NCBI GenBank assembly: GCA_052390275.1
Contig: JBQTHD010000004.1
Span: 38,062-102,061 of the forward strand
Source: JBQTHD01 sp052390275
Lineage (GTDB): Bacteria; Actinomycetota; Acidimicrobiia; Acidimicrobiales; AC-14
Length of the DNA stretch: 64,000 nucleotides
Direction of reading: 5' to 3'
Positions 46,052 to 56,862 of this stretch are shown one piece after another; positions within the stretch are counted from its first letter, which is position 1, and each line of letters starts with the position of its first letter. The notes under the pieces were generated by a model. It was given only the letters and a program-made list of their open reading frames with translations. It was not told where the DNA came from and ran no database searches. The translations under genes and the position numbers were made by a program.

Positions 46052-47605
46052 TTGACGAGTTCTCGCCCGCCGGTGGTTCTGGTCGTCGACTTCGGGGCGC
46101 AGTACGCGCAACTGATCGCCCGCCGGGTGCGGGAGGCCCGGGTCTACAGCGAGATCGTCTCACGGCACATCACCCTCGATGAGATCGTGGCTCGCCGACC
46201 CCTGGGGGTCATTCTCTCGGGCGGCCCCGCCTCGGTCCACGTCGACGGCGCCCCGGAGATCGACCCGGACCTCTACGCCAGCGGCATTCCGATTCTGGGG
46301 ATCTGCTATGGCGCCCAACTCATGGCTCGGCAACTGGGCGGCGAGGTGGCCCGCACCGGGGTGGCGGAGTACGGCCGGACGGCTCTGCGGATAGGGGCCG
46401 GTTCCAAGCTGTTGTGGTCAGACCATCGGGATTCGGAGACCGCTCGGGACGTGTGGATGAGTCACGGGGACTCCATCGCTGCCGCACCCCCAGGTTTCAC
46501 GGTCACAGCCAGCACTGATGCGGTCCCCGTCGCCGCTTTGGAGGACGCCCACCGAGGGTTGTTCGGAGTCCAGTTCCATCCCGAGGTGGCGCATACCGAC
46601 GGGGGCCAGGAGATCCTGGAGCGGTTTCTCTACGACGCCTGCGGGGCGGCTCCCACCTGGACCACCGAGTCGATCGCCGACACCGCCGTGGCCGCCATCC
46701 GCCACCAGGTCGGCGACGGGCGCGTCCTGTGCGGGCTGTCAGGCGGGGTCGACTCCTCGGTGGCTGCCGCCTTGGTCAGCCGGGCGGTGGGCTCGGCCCT
46801 CACCTGCGTGTTCGTCGACACGGGGCTCATGCGGGCCGGCGAGGGTGCCCAGGTGGAGACGACGTTCCGCCACCAGTTCGGCGTGGACCTGGTGCATGTG
46901 AAGGCCCAGGACCGCTTCGCCGCGGCGCTGGCCGGGGTGACCGACCCGGAAGCCAAGCGCAAGGCGGTCGGCGCCGCCTTCATCCGGTCCTTCGAACGAG
47001 TCGCGGCGCAGCACCGGGATGCCCGCTTCCTGGTGCAGGGAACGCTCTATCCCGATGTGATCGAGTCGGGCACGGCCGACGCCGCCCGGATCAAGTCCCA
47101 TCACAACGTCGGTGGGCTCCCCGCGGACATTGCGTTCGAACTGGTCGAACCCCTGCGCAACCTGTTCAAGGACGAGGTCCGGGCCCTGGGCACCGAACTG
47201 GGCCTACCCGAGGCGATGGTTTGGCGCCAGCCCTTCCCGGGCCCAGGCTTGGCGGTCCGCATCGTGGGCGAGGTCACCCCCGAACGGACGGAGATCCTGC
47301 GCCAGGCCGATGCGGTGGTAGCCGAGGAGATTCGCCGGGCCGGCCTGGAGCGCAGCCTGTGGCAGGCCTTCGCCGTCCTGTTGGCCGTGCGATCGGTGGG
47401 GGTGATGGGCGATCAGCGGACCTATGCCTACCCGGTTGTCATCCGGGCGGTCACCAGCGAAGACGCCATGACCGCCGACTGGGCCCGTCTTCCCTACGAG
47501 GTGATCGAAGCCATCTCCAGGCGGATCATCGCCGAGGTCGACGGCGTCAACCGGGTGGTCCTCGACGTGACCTCCAAGCCGCCCGGCACCATCGAGTGGG
47601 AGTGA
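46052..47605 (+). CDS. guaA: GMP synthase (glutamine-hydrolysing)
   Basis: GuaA aminates XMP to GMP. The 517-residue product has the class I glutaminase domain with Cys85 (GICYGAQ), His176 and Glu178 (FHPEV), the ATP pyrophosphatase P-loop SGGVDSS at 230-236, and the C-terminal dimerisation domain ending SKPPGTIEWE. The TTG start at 46052 gives MTSSRPPVVLVVDFG; no ATG or GTG is available near the conserved start. It is convergent with the polyprenyl synthase gene, only 31 bp away. Confidence 0.97.
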   Translation: MTSSRPPVVLVVDFGAQYAQLIARRVREARVYSEIVSRHITLDEIVARRPLGVILSGGPASVHVDGAPEIDPDLYASGIPILGICYGAQLMARQLGGEVARTGVAEYGRTALRIGAGSKLLWSDHRDSETARDVWMSHGDSIAAAPPGFTVTASTDAVPVAALEDAHRGLFGVQFHPEVAHTDGGQEILERFLYDACGAAPTWTTESIADTAVAAIRHQVGDGRVLCGLSGGVDSSVAAALVSRAVGSALTCVFVDTGLMRAGEGAQVETTFRHQFGVDLVHVKAQDRFAAALAGVTDPEAKRKAVGAAFIRSFERVAAQHRDARFLVQGTLYPDVIESGTADAARIKSHHNVGGLPADIAFELVEPLRNLFKDEVRALGTELGLPEAMVWRQPFPGPGLAVRIVGEVTPERTEILRQADAVVAEEIRRAGLERSLWQAFAVLLAVRSVGVMGDQRTYAYPVVIRAVTSEDAMTADWARLPYEVIEAISRRIIAEVDGVNRVVLDVTSKPPGTIEWE

Positions 47606-47636
47606 TTCTCCACGTGCTTTAGGCGGGGACGGGCAC

Positions 47637-48653
47637 CTACTCGACGGTGGCGATGAGGTGGTCGCCCAGTGAGGCCAGAGCATGAGCCACGGGTCCCTGC
47701 GGGAGGCCGGCGTGGCAGCGAACCATGCTTGAGGCCGCGGCGGCGAAGGATCGAGCCACATCCAAAGCTGCGGGAACGGCACCGTTGGATCGCACGATCA
47801 TGCGGGCCTGGTCCACGTCGGCCGGAGTGATGGGGCTGGCCAGGATCCGGTGCAGTTCCCCGGTCGGGTCATCTGCCAGTGACTTGAGCACCGGGAGAGT
47901 GAACACCCCCTCCAGCAGGTCGTTCCCCGCCGGCTTGCCCAACTCCTCGTCGGTGGCCACCACGTCGAGGATGTCGTCGACGATCTGGAACACCATGCCC
48001 ACCGCCTCGCCATAGGAGGTCAAGGCGTCGATGGCCTCCCGGTCGAACCCGGCACAGATGGCCCCCACCCGGCACGCCGTGGCCATCAGTGCAGCGGTCT
48101 TTCCGTTGATGGAGCGGAGGTAGGACTCCTCGCTGCGCCCCAGGTCGAAGGCGGTGGACAGTTCGCCAACCTGACCCTCGCACAGCCGGCCGATGGTGGT
48201 GGCGAGCAGGCCGGCAACCTCGGTTCCCAGGGAGGCGGCGATCTCCGAGGCCCGGGCAAGCAGAAAGTCCCCGGCCAAGATGGCCACCAGGTTCCCCCAC
48301 CGGGAATTGACGCTTTCGACGTTGCGCCGGGTTCGGGCCTCATCCATGACGTCGTCGTGGTAGAGCGAGCCGAGGTGGACCAGTTCCACCGCCACCGCCC
48401 CCATGACCACGTCATCGGAGGCGGGACCGCCCGCGTCGGGTCCGGATCTTCCTGTCGCCGCCGACTGGGCCAGTTCCCCCACGGCCACGGCCAGTGCCGG
48501 CCGCAGCCGCTTGCCACCGGCTGCCACCAGGTGGCCGGCCACCTGGGACAAAAAGGGGTCCGAGGCGCTGACCGTGGCCCGCAATGCCTTCTCGACCCGG
48601 ACCATGTCCTCGTCGAGCCACGGCAGCGATAGCAGCGGAGCCAGGCTCACCAC
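47637..48653 (-). CDS. Long-chain (all-E) polyprenyl diphosphate synthase
   Basis: This isoprenyl chain-elongating enzyme has both aspartate-rich motifs: DDVMD at residues 100-104 and DDILD in the second half, plus GGKRLRP near residue 47. The residues just before the first motif (Gly-Ser-Leu-Tyr-His) are small at the fourth and fifth positions upstream, which in this family permits long products, so a menaquinone side-chain role is likely (inference). GTG 48653 (or 48650) is chosen; the frame is open further upstream but without similarity. On its strand TAGCGT lies 7 nt before the start. It diverges from clpC. Confidence 0.93.
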   Translation of the reverse strand: MVSLAPLLSLPWLDEDMVRVEKALRATVSASDPFLSQVAGHLVAAGGKRLRPALAVAVGELAQSAATGRSGPDAGGPASDDVVMGAVAVELVHLGSLYHDDVMDEARTRRNVESVNSRWGNLVAILAGDFLLARASEIAASLGTEVAGLLATTIGRLCEGQVGELSTAFDLGRSEESYLRSINGKTAALMATACRVGAICAGFDREAIDALTSYGEAVGMVFQIVDDILDVVATDEELGKPAGNDLLEGVFTLPVLKSLADDPTGELHRILASPITPADVDQARMIVRSNGAVPAALDVARSFAAAASSMVRCHAGLPQGPVAHALASLGDHLIATVE

Positions 48654-48660
48654 AGATGCG

Positions 48661-48666
48661 ACGCTA
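48661..48666 (-). promoter_or_regulatory. -10 box for a leaderless polyprenyl synthase transcript
   Basis: On the minus strand this reads TAGCGT and ends 7 nt before the GTG start. No Shine-Dalgarno lies between. Confidence 0.4.
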
Positions 48667-48788
48667 CGCCACGAGCGGAGTTGGGAAGGAATCCGGGGCC
48701 GAGGGGTTGAACGACTGGCATCTGAGGGTTGGGTCGCCGGGCAATCTCGCCGGCGGGCCGACGACCGGCCGGGCCGACGTCCCCTCGG

Positions 48789-48794
48789 TACACT
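48789..48794 (+). promoter_or_regulatory. Candidate -10 box for clpC
   Basis: TACACT lies 43 nt before the clpC ATG in the divergent 184-bp region. No good -35, CtsR, HspR or CIRCE site was found nearby. Confidence 0.3.
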
Positions 48795-48837
48795 GATTTT
48801 TCCCGATGAGCGAATAGTCCCCGAAAGGGGTGTGCCG

Positions 48838-51350
<2,513 letters not shown>

Positions 51351-51354
<4 letters not shown>

Positions 51355-52151
51355 CCCATCCGGTGGGGGGAGATGGTCGTCTCCTCCCACCGGTGGCACA
51401 CCGGGCGTCGAGGGTGCGCCTGACCCACTTGACTCGTGGCCGGGGGGTGTTGCTCGCCGTGGTCCTGGCCCTGCTCACCGTTGGCTGCCAGGCTGAGATC
51501 GCCGCCGATGTCCGCTTGGATCCTGGGGGCTCAGGGATGATCGCCGTCAGCCTGGGCCTTGACGAAGGGGCTCTGGCCGCTCTGGGCGACCCGGTGACCG
51601 GCCTGGTTCTTTCTGATCTGAGGTCCGGGGGTTGGACGGTGGAGGCGCCGGTCCGCGATGGCTCCATGACTCGGATCCGGGCCCGTCATCGGTTCGCCGA
51701 CGTGGCCGAGGCCAACGCCCTACTGGAACGCCTCGGCCCGGCCTTTCCCGGCCTGCGACTGGAGCGGACGGCGACCCTGCTTCAGAGTCGGTCGGGTTTG
51801 ACCGGGGCCATCGATCTCTCCGGCGGAATCGAGGCATTGAGCGATGCTGAGCTGACCAGTGTCCTGGGCGACCCGGCAGTGGCGCTGGGCCTGGCGGGTG
51901 GCCTTCCGGAATCCAGCCTGACGGCCGTGCTCACCGCCGACCTGGGTCCCGCCGCCGCCAAGGTGGGCGCCCCGCCGGCGTCCTCACCGTTGAAATGGAG
52001 GGCGGCGTTGGGTCAGCGGGTCGAGGTGCAGGCCCAGGCTATGGCCGACCGCACGGCCCTGGGCCTGGCCGCTGCGGGGGCCGCCGCTGCCGTGGCGGCA
52101 GCGCTCGCCACGATCGTCCTTCGTCGCCGATCGAAGGTCGCGGTCCGATAG
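51351..52151 (+). CDS. Putative lipoprotein of unknown function
   Basis: The N-terminal part contains a basic region, a hydrophobic stretch and a lipobox-like TVGC, followed by about 200 residues of extracytoplasmic sequence with regular Gly/Asp/Leu pattern and a final transmembrane segment (AAAGAAAAVAAALATIV) followed by RRRSK. It would thus be anchored at both ends. GTG 51351 overlaps the clpC stop; GTG 51414 would give a more normal signal peptide but has no spaced Shine-Dalgarno. It resembles in outline the LppM-like proteins of mycobacteria, but I cannot assign a family. Confidence 0.7.
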
Positions 52152-52205
52152 CTCGGCCGGTCGCTCGGGCCGCCACCCCGCACCGAAGTGGCTCGGGGCC
52201 ATCCT

Positions 52206-52303
52206 GGGGAGCAGGTTCTGGGGAGCAGGTTCGGGGGAGCAGGTTCTGGGGAGCAGCTTCGGGGGATCAGGTTCTGGGGAGCAGTTTCTGGGGAGCAGAT
52301 CGG
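52206..52303 (+). repeat. 14-bp tandem repeat, 7 units, upstream of radA
   Basis: GGGGAGCAG (one copy GGGGATCAG) starts at 52206, 52220, 52234, 52248, 52262, 52276 and 52290, always 14 bp apart; the full unit is close to GGGGAGCAGGTTCT. The array occupies half of the 200-bp non-coding gap. No gene lies in this gap. Confidence 0.95.
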
Positions 52304-52351
52304 TGCGACCACGCTTGCCGGTCTGTCACAGCCGGGTGGGAGGCTTGGTGA

Positions 52352-53806
52352 ATGGCCCAGCCCCTGCATCGTTGCAGCGACTGCGGAGCCACGTCGGCCC
52401 GCTGGGCCGGCCGCTGTCCGCACTGTGAGGCCTGGAACTCCATGGTGGTCGATACGCCGCCCCCGGCGTCGGCCTCACCCGGGCGTCGTCTGGGCGCGGC
52501 GGCCCGCAGCGCGACTTTCGGGTCTGGCGGGGGTACGAGGTCAGGGGCATTGGGTGCGGGGCAACCGGGTGCGGGCGCGCTTGGTGGGGCAGTGCCTATT
52601 GGCCTGGTCGATTCCGCCCTGGCCGAGAGGCGGCCCACCGGGGTGGGCGAATTGGATCGGGTGCTGGGCGGCGGTCTGGTGGCCGGGTCGGTCACCCTGC
52701 TGGGAGGCGAGCCGGGAATAGGCAAATCCACGCTTCTGCTCCAGGCCTTGGGGTCCATCGCCCGGTCCGGGGCCCGCTGCCTGTTGGTTTCGGCCGAGGA
52801 GTCGGCCGCCCAGGTGAGAATGCGGGCCGAGAGGCTGGACCGCCTGCACGACAACCTGTGGTTGGTTGCCGAGGCAGACCTCGAACGGGTCGCCCACGCG
52901 GTGGTCGAGGTTTCACCGCAGGTGCTGGTGATCGACTCCATCCAGACCGTGGCCCTGGCCGAGGTGGGGTCGCCGGCCGGTTCGGTGTCCCAGGTCCGGG
53001 AGTGCGCGGCGGCCCTCACCGCCCTGGCCAGAGATCGGGGGATGGCTTGTCTGCTGGTCGGCCACGTGACCAAGGACGGAGACCTGGCCGGGCCCCGGGT
53101 TCTCGAGCATCTGGTGGACACCGTCTTGTCCTTCGAGGGGGACCGCCACATGAGCTTGCGGGTCCTTCGAGCCCGTAAACACCGGTTCGGGCCCACCACC
53201 GAGGTTGGCCTGTTCGAGATGGCCGGCCATGGGTTGGCGGGGGTGCCCGATGCCGGGGCCCTCTTCCTGGCAGACCGACAGCCCGGAACTGCGGGGTCGG
53301 TGGTGGCCGCCGCGCTCGATGGTCGACGGCCTTTGCTGGTGGAGGTACAGGCCCTGGTGGCCCCCACCTCCCTGCCCCTGCCCCGGCGCTCGGCCCAGGG
53401 CATCGATGCCGGGAGGATGGCCATGGTGGTGGCTGTCCTTCACCAGCGGGCGGGGCTCAACCTCTCCGGCCAGGACATTTACACCCTGGCCGCCGGTGGC
53501 CTGCGGGTGGGCGAACCGGCGGCCGACCTGGCCGTGGCTTGTGCCCTGGCGTCTGCCCAGGCGGACCGCCCGGTGGCCGCCGGGGTGGTGGTTTGTGGAG
53601 AACTGGGCCTGGGTGGCGAGCTTCGCCAAGTGTCGAACCTCGCCCAACGCCTCTGCGAGGCGGCCAGGATGGGCTTCACCCACGCCCTGGTGCCGGCCAA
53701 TTCGGGTGAGATGCCCCCGGGCATCACCGCCCTGCGGGCGACGACTCTGATCGAGGCGCTCGCGGCGGCGGGCCTGGTAGCCGGCCGTTCGAGGCCTGCG
53801 CACTAG
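52352..53806 (+). CDS. radA: DNA repair protein RadA
   Basis: RadA is a RecA-like helicase acting in recombination. The 484-residue product has the N-terminal zinc finger (CSDC ... CPHC), Walker A GGEPGIGKST at 118-127, the RadA-specific KHRFG motif (KNRFG in many bacteria) and the C-terminal Lon-like domain. A Gly/Ala-rich linker of about 40 residues follows the zinc finger. The ATG at 52352 is the only reasonable start. RadA and DisA interact functionally in Bacillus and mycobacteria, consistent with adjacency; its TAG stop is part of the disA -10 box. Confidence 0.97.
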   Translation: MAQPLHRCSDCGATSARWAGRCPHCEAWNSMVVDTPPPASASPGRRLGAAARSATFGSGGGTRSGALGAGQPGAGALGGAVPIGLVDSALAERRPTGVGELDRVLGGGLVAGSVTLLGGEPGIGKSTLLLQALGSIARSGARCLLVSAEESAAQVRMRAERLDRLHDNLWLVAEADLERVAHAVVEVSPQVLVIDSIQTVALAEVGSPAGSVSQVRECAAALTALARDRGMACLLVGHVTKDGDLAGPRVLEHLVDTVLSFEGDRHMSLRVLRARKHRFGPTTEVGLFEMAGHGLAGVPDAGALFLADRQPGTAGSVVAAALDGRRPLLVEVQALVAPTSLPLPRRSAQGIDAGRMAMVVAVLHQRAGLNLSGQDIYTLAAGGLRVGEPAADLAVACALASAQADRPVAAGVVVCGELGLGGELRQVSNLAQRLCEAARMGFTHALVPANSGEMPPGITALRATTLIEALAAAGLVAGRSRPAH

Positions 53807-53809
53807 CAT
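53804..53809 (+). promoter_or_regulatory. -10 box for a leaderless disA transcript
   Basis: TAGCAT starts at the radA stop codon and ends 6 nt before the disA GTG. No Shine-Dalgarno is present. Confidence 0.42.
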
Positions 53810-53815
53810 CCCCAC

Positions 53816-54889
53816 GTGAACGAGGGGCGTGATGTGGGGCTGACAGACGCCCTGGCCACGCTGGCCCCGGGAACAATGTTGCGCGAGGGCCTGGACCGGA
53901 TCCTCCAGGCTGGGCGGGGCGCCCTCATCGTCTTGGGTGACGGGCCCGACGTGCTGGGAATCTGCTCGGGAGGCTTCCTGCTCGATGCTGAGTTCAGCCC
54001 TCAGCGCCTGAGCGAACTGGCCAAGATGGACGGGGCCATCATCCTGGCCGCCGGCGCATCTCGGATCGCCCGGGCCAACGTTCACCTGGTCCCGGATCCC
54101 ACCGTGCCCACGTCGGAGACCGGGACCCGGCACCGTACGGCCGAACGGGTGGCGCGGTCGATCGGTGTTGCGGTCATCTCGGTGTCGGAGTCGATGTCCA
54201 TCATCGCCGTCTATGTGGGGGAGTCCAAGCACGGGCTGGAGAACAGTCCCCGGTTGTTGAACCGGGCCAACCAGGCTCTGCAGACCCTGGAGCGTTACAA
54301 GAATCGCCTGGATGCGGTATCGGGGTCACTCTTCGCCTTGGAGGTGGAGAACCTGGTCACGGTGCGCGACGTGGTCACCGTGCTCCAGCGGGCGGAGATG
54401 GTCCGCCGCATCGCCGAGGAGATCCACGGATACATCCTGGAGCTGGGCAGTGACGGGCGGCTTCTTCGCCTGCAACTGGAGGAACTGATGGGCGGCGTGG
54501 AGGACGACCGCCGCCTGGTGATCAAGGACTACTTCCATACCGGGGCCCGGTGGAACCTGGCCGAGGCCATGGCCGCCCTCGCGGAGCTGAGCCTGGATGA
54601 CATGCTCGATCTCAATACCGTCACCGAGGTCCTTCGCCTGCCCGAGGAGTCGGCCGGCCTGGAGACCCTGGTGGCCCCGCGGGGCTACCGGCTCCTGTCC
54701 AAGGTGCCCCGCGTGTCGGAGACGATCCTGGAACGAATTATCGAGCGGTTTGGGAGCCTGCCCGAAGTCCTGGGCGCCTCCGTGGCTGATCTTGACGAGG
54801 TGGAGGGGGTGGGGGAGGGCCGGGCCCGCTCGATTAGGGATAGCCTGTCCCGTCTGGCCGAAAGCAGCGTGCTCGATCGCTATGGATGA
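53816..54889 (+). CDS. disA: Diadenylate cyclase, DNA integrity scanning protein DisA
   Basis: DisA makes cyclic di-AMP from two ATP and scans DNA for branched structures. The catalytic motifs are intact: Asp72-Gly-Ala and Arg105-His-Arg107 within GTRHRTAER. The linker helices and the C-terminal helix-hairpin-helix domain (about 285-355) are present. The length of 357 residues is normal. The GTG start lies 10 nt after the radA stop. A KimA-type potassium transporter, a possible c-di-AMP target, lies about 5 kb downstream. Confidence 0.97.
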   Translation: MNEGRDVGLTDALATLAPGTMLREGLDRILQAGRGALIVLGDGPDVLGICSGGFLLDAEFSPQRLSELAKMDGAIILAAGASRIARANVHLVPDPTVPTSETGTRHRTAERVARSIGVAVISVSESMSIIAVYVGESKHGLENSPRLLNRANQALQTLERYKNRLDAVSGSLFALEVENLVTVRDVVTVLQRAEMVRRIAEEIHGYILELGSDGRLLRLQLEELMGGVEDDRRLVIKDYFHTGARWNLAEAMAALAELSLDDMLDLNTVTEVLRLPEESAGLETLVAPRGYRLLSKVPRVSETILERIIERFGSLPEVLGASVADLDEVEGVGEGRARSIRDSLSRLAESSVLDRYG

Positions 54890-55013
54890 GCCTGCTCCGG
54901 CCACCAGGTCCCGTTTCCCGTCGCTCTCGCTGGCCCTGAACTTGGCTCCACGCCTCGGGGGCTGGCACTCTGGGGCCTTCCTGCCTGTGCGGTCCAACCC
55001 GGGGGTCTTATGA
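54882..55013 (+). CDS. Possible 43-residue spacer ORF between disA and carD
   Basis: ATG 54882 overlaps the last 8 bp of disA and its TGA overlaps the carD ATG as ATGA. The 43-residue product (MDEPAPATRSRFPS onwards) has no recognisable domain. The exact fit to both neighbours suggests a coupling cistron, but the sequence could be a chance open frame in GC-rich DNA. Confidence 0.3.
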   Translation: MDEPAPATRSRFPSLSLALNLAPRLGGWHSGAFLPVRSNPGVL

Positions 55014-55489
55014 AGTTCGACGTCGGCGACAAAGTCGTCTATCCCCATCACGGCGCCGCCGTCATCGAGCGCCGAGAGCGCCGCGATGCCTTCGGGGCTG
55101 ATCGGGAGTACCTGGTGCTTCGCCTGGCCTATGGCGATCTCACCTTGATGGTTCCCGCCGACAACACCGATGAGGTGGGGTTGCGGGAGGTGATCAACGA
55201 CGAGGAAGTGGAGGAGGTCTTCGCCGTACTGCGCAAGAAGGAAGCGCGGATGCCCACCAACTGGTCTCGGCGGTTCAAGAACCACGTCGAGAAGCTCAAG
55301 TCCGGCGACGTCTACCAGGTGGCGGAGGTCGTGCGGAACCTGTCCATTCGGGAGAAGGACAAGGGGCTGTCAGCCGGCGAGAAGCGCATGTTGACCAAGG
55401 CCCGCCAGATTCTCGTCTCCGAACTGACCTTCGCCATCGGCGTGGACGAAGCCGAGGCCGAGAAGCGCTTGGACGAAGCCCTTGCCTGA
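55010..55489 (+). CDS. carD: RNA polymerase-binding transcription factor CarD
   Basis: CarD stabilises RNA polymerase open complexes, mainly at rRNA promoters, by contacting RpoB and the upstream fork. The 159-residue product has the N-terminal Tudor-like RNA polymerase-interacting domain (MKFDVGDKVVYPHHGAAVIE) and the C-terminal helical domain with the conserved tryptophan in PTNWSRRFK that wedges the -10 region. A G-rich site precedes the ATG. It lies between disA and ispD as in many Gram-positive bacteria. Confidence 0.96.
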   Translation: MKFDVGDKVVYPHHGAAVIERRERRDAFGADREYLVLRLAYGDLTLMVPADNTDEVGLREVINDEEVEEVFAVLRKKEARMPTNWSRRFKNHVEKLKSGDVYQVAEVVRNLSIREKDKGLSAGEKRMLTKARQILVSELTFAIGVDEAEAEKRLDEALA

Positions 55490-55570
55490 GGTGGTTTCCC
55501 AGGACCGCCAACGCCGCGCCGCCCTTGGTCTTAGGGTAAGTCCCGGGGTGGGGGCGTAGCCGGAGATCCG

Positions 55571-56272
55571 GTGCCCCAGGCCGGCCGCGGTGGCGTCTGG
55601 GCCATTGTTCTGGCCGCCGGCCGAGGCAGTCGTTTCGGGGGATCGAAGCAGTTCGAGTTGCTGGGAGGGCGTTCGATGCTGGCCTGGTCCGTGGGTGCAG
55701 TGTCGAACCTCTGCGATGGTGTGGTCGTGGCTTTGCCGCCGGGCGAGGTCACTGCCGATGCCAGCGGGACGGGAGGTGGGTCATCTCCCCTAATCGTGGC
55801 GGGAGGCTCCACCCGTTCGGCTTCGGTCCGAGCGGCGTTGTCGCTGGTGCCCGATGACGTGGCGGTGATCGTCATCCACGATGCCGCTCGTCCCCTCGCT
55901 CCCGTATCGGCGTTTATGGCGGTGGTGGCCGCGGTGGAGGCCGGTGCCGATGCCGCAGTCACGGCCCTGCCGGTGACCGACACCATCTACGAGGTGGCCG
56001 ACGACCAGATGGTGGCCCCGTTGGACCGGTCCCGGCTCCGGGCCGTCCAGACCCCCCAGGCCTTCCGGGCCGCCGCCCTGCGCGCGGCCCACCAGGGCGC
56101 CCCCGAGGCCACCGACGACGCATCCCTCGTGGCAGCCGGCGGTGGATCGGTCCGGGTAGTGCCCGGCCACGAGCGAAGCCGCAAGGTGACCACCCCGGAG
56201 GACCTGGACCAACTTCGGTACTGGGTCGCCTCAAACGTCGACTTCCACGCCCGGGGTGGGTCAGGGCAATGA
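55571..56272 (+). CDS. ispD: 2-C-methyl-D-erythritol 4-phosphate cytidylyltransferase
   Basis: IspD performs the third step of the MEP isoprenoid pathway. The 233-residue product has the nucleotide loop LAAGRGSRFGGSKQ, in which Ser stands where most homologues have Pro, the HDAARPL motif and RAVQTPQAF. GTG 55571 is preceded by GGAGA. It overlaps ispF by 4 nt (ATGA). The 81-bp gap from carD contains TTAGGGT, a weak -10 candidate. Confidence 0.95.
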   Translation: MPQAGRGGVWAIVLAAGRGSRFGGSKQFELLGGRSMLAWSVGAVSNLCDGVVVALPPGEVTADASGTGGGSSPLIVAGGSTRSASVRAALSLVPDDVAVIVIHDAARPLAPVSAFMAVVAAVEAGADAAVTALPVTDTIYEVADDQMVAPLDRSRLRAVQTPQAFRAAALRAAHQGAPEATDDASLVAAGGGSVRVVPGHERSRKVTTPEDLDQLRYWVASNVDFHARGGSGQ

Positions 56273-56862
56273 TGCGGGTGGGTCTGGGCTTTGATGTGCA
56301 TCCATTCGAGGTGCCGCCCGCTGGTTCCCACCGATCCCTCGAACCCAGGTTACCGACCACTGAGCCCCTGGTCGCTGCGGATCCCCTGGTCGCTGCGGAT
56401 CCCCTGGTCGCTGCGCCCCCCCCGGCAGCGGAGTCCGCGAGCCGACCCCTGGTGCTGGGTGGCGTGGTCGTGGTCGGTGAGGTGGGCCTGGCCGGCCACA
56501 GCGACGCCGACGTTGTCACCCATGCTGTCTGCGACGCCCTGTTGGGGGCGGCCGGGCTGGGGGAGTTGGGCGAGATGTTCCCTGCCGGCGACAGTCGATG
56601 GGCGGGGGCCGACAGCGTGGGCCTGCTGGCCGAGGTGGTCGCCAAGTTGGCCGGGTCCGGGTGGCGGGCGATCAACGTGGACTGTGCGGTGGTGGCCGAC
56701 GCGCCCCGTCTGGCCCCGTACCGGGCCGAGATGCAGGACCGCCTCAGCGCAACGGTGGGCGCTCCGGTAACGGTGAAGCCCAAGCGGGCCGAAGGGCTTG
56801 GTGCGATCGGCAGACGGGAGGGGGTGGCAGCGTGGGCCGTCGCTCTGGTGACCGACGAATAG
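56269..56862 (+). CDS. ispF: 2-C-methyl-D-erythritol 2,4-cyclodiphosphate synthase with N-terminal insertion
   Basis: IspF performs the fifth MEP step. Metal ligands Asp9 and His11 (GFDVHPF) and His77 (GHSDADV) are present, as is the C-terminal KPKRAEGLGAIGR. The ligands His11 and His77 are 66 residues apart, whereas the E. coli spacing is 32, so about 34 residues are inserted between the first two strands. Three copies of the hexapeptide PLVAAD, from an 18-bp DNA repeat, make up half of the insertion. ATG 56269 or 56272 is the start. It overlaps the rlmB start. Confidence 0.95.
   Translation: MMRVGLGFDVHPFEVPPAGSHRSLEPRLPTTEPLVAADPLVAADPLVAAPPPAAESASRPLVLGGVVVVGEVGLAGHSDADVVTHAVCDALLGAAGLGELGEMFPAGDSRWAGADSVGLLAEVVAKLAGSGWRAINVDCAVVADAPRLAPYRAEMQDRLSATVGAPVTVKPKRAEGLGAIGRREGVAAWAVALVTDE
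56365..56418 (+). repeat. 18-bp tandem repeat, 3 units, within ispF
   Basis: CCCCTGGTCGCTGCG begins at 56365, 56383 and 56401, exactly 18 bp apart, with identical GAT joining codons in the first two units. It is in frame and encodes PLVAAD repeats. Confidence 0.93.

Noticed and set aside
48403..48837. N-terminal extension of ClpC
   Set aside because: The frame is open, but ATG 48838 has a good Shine-Dalgarno and gives the standard ClpC start; the extension lies antisense to the polyprenyl synthase.
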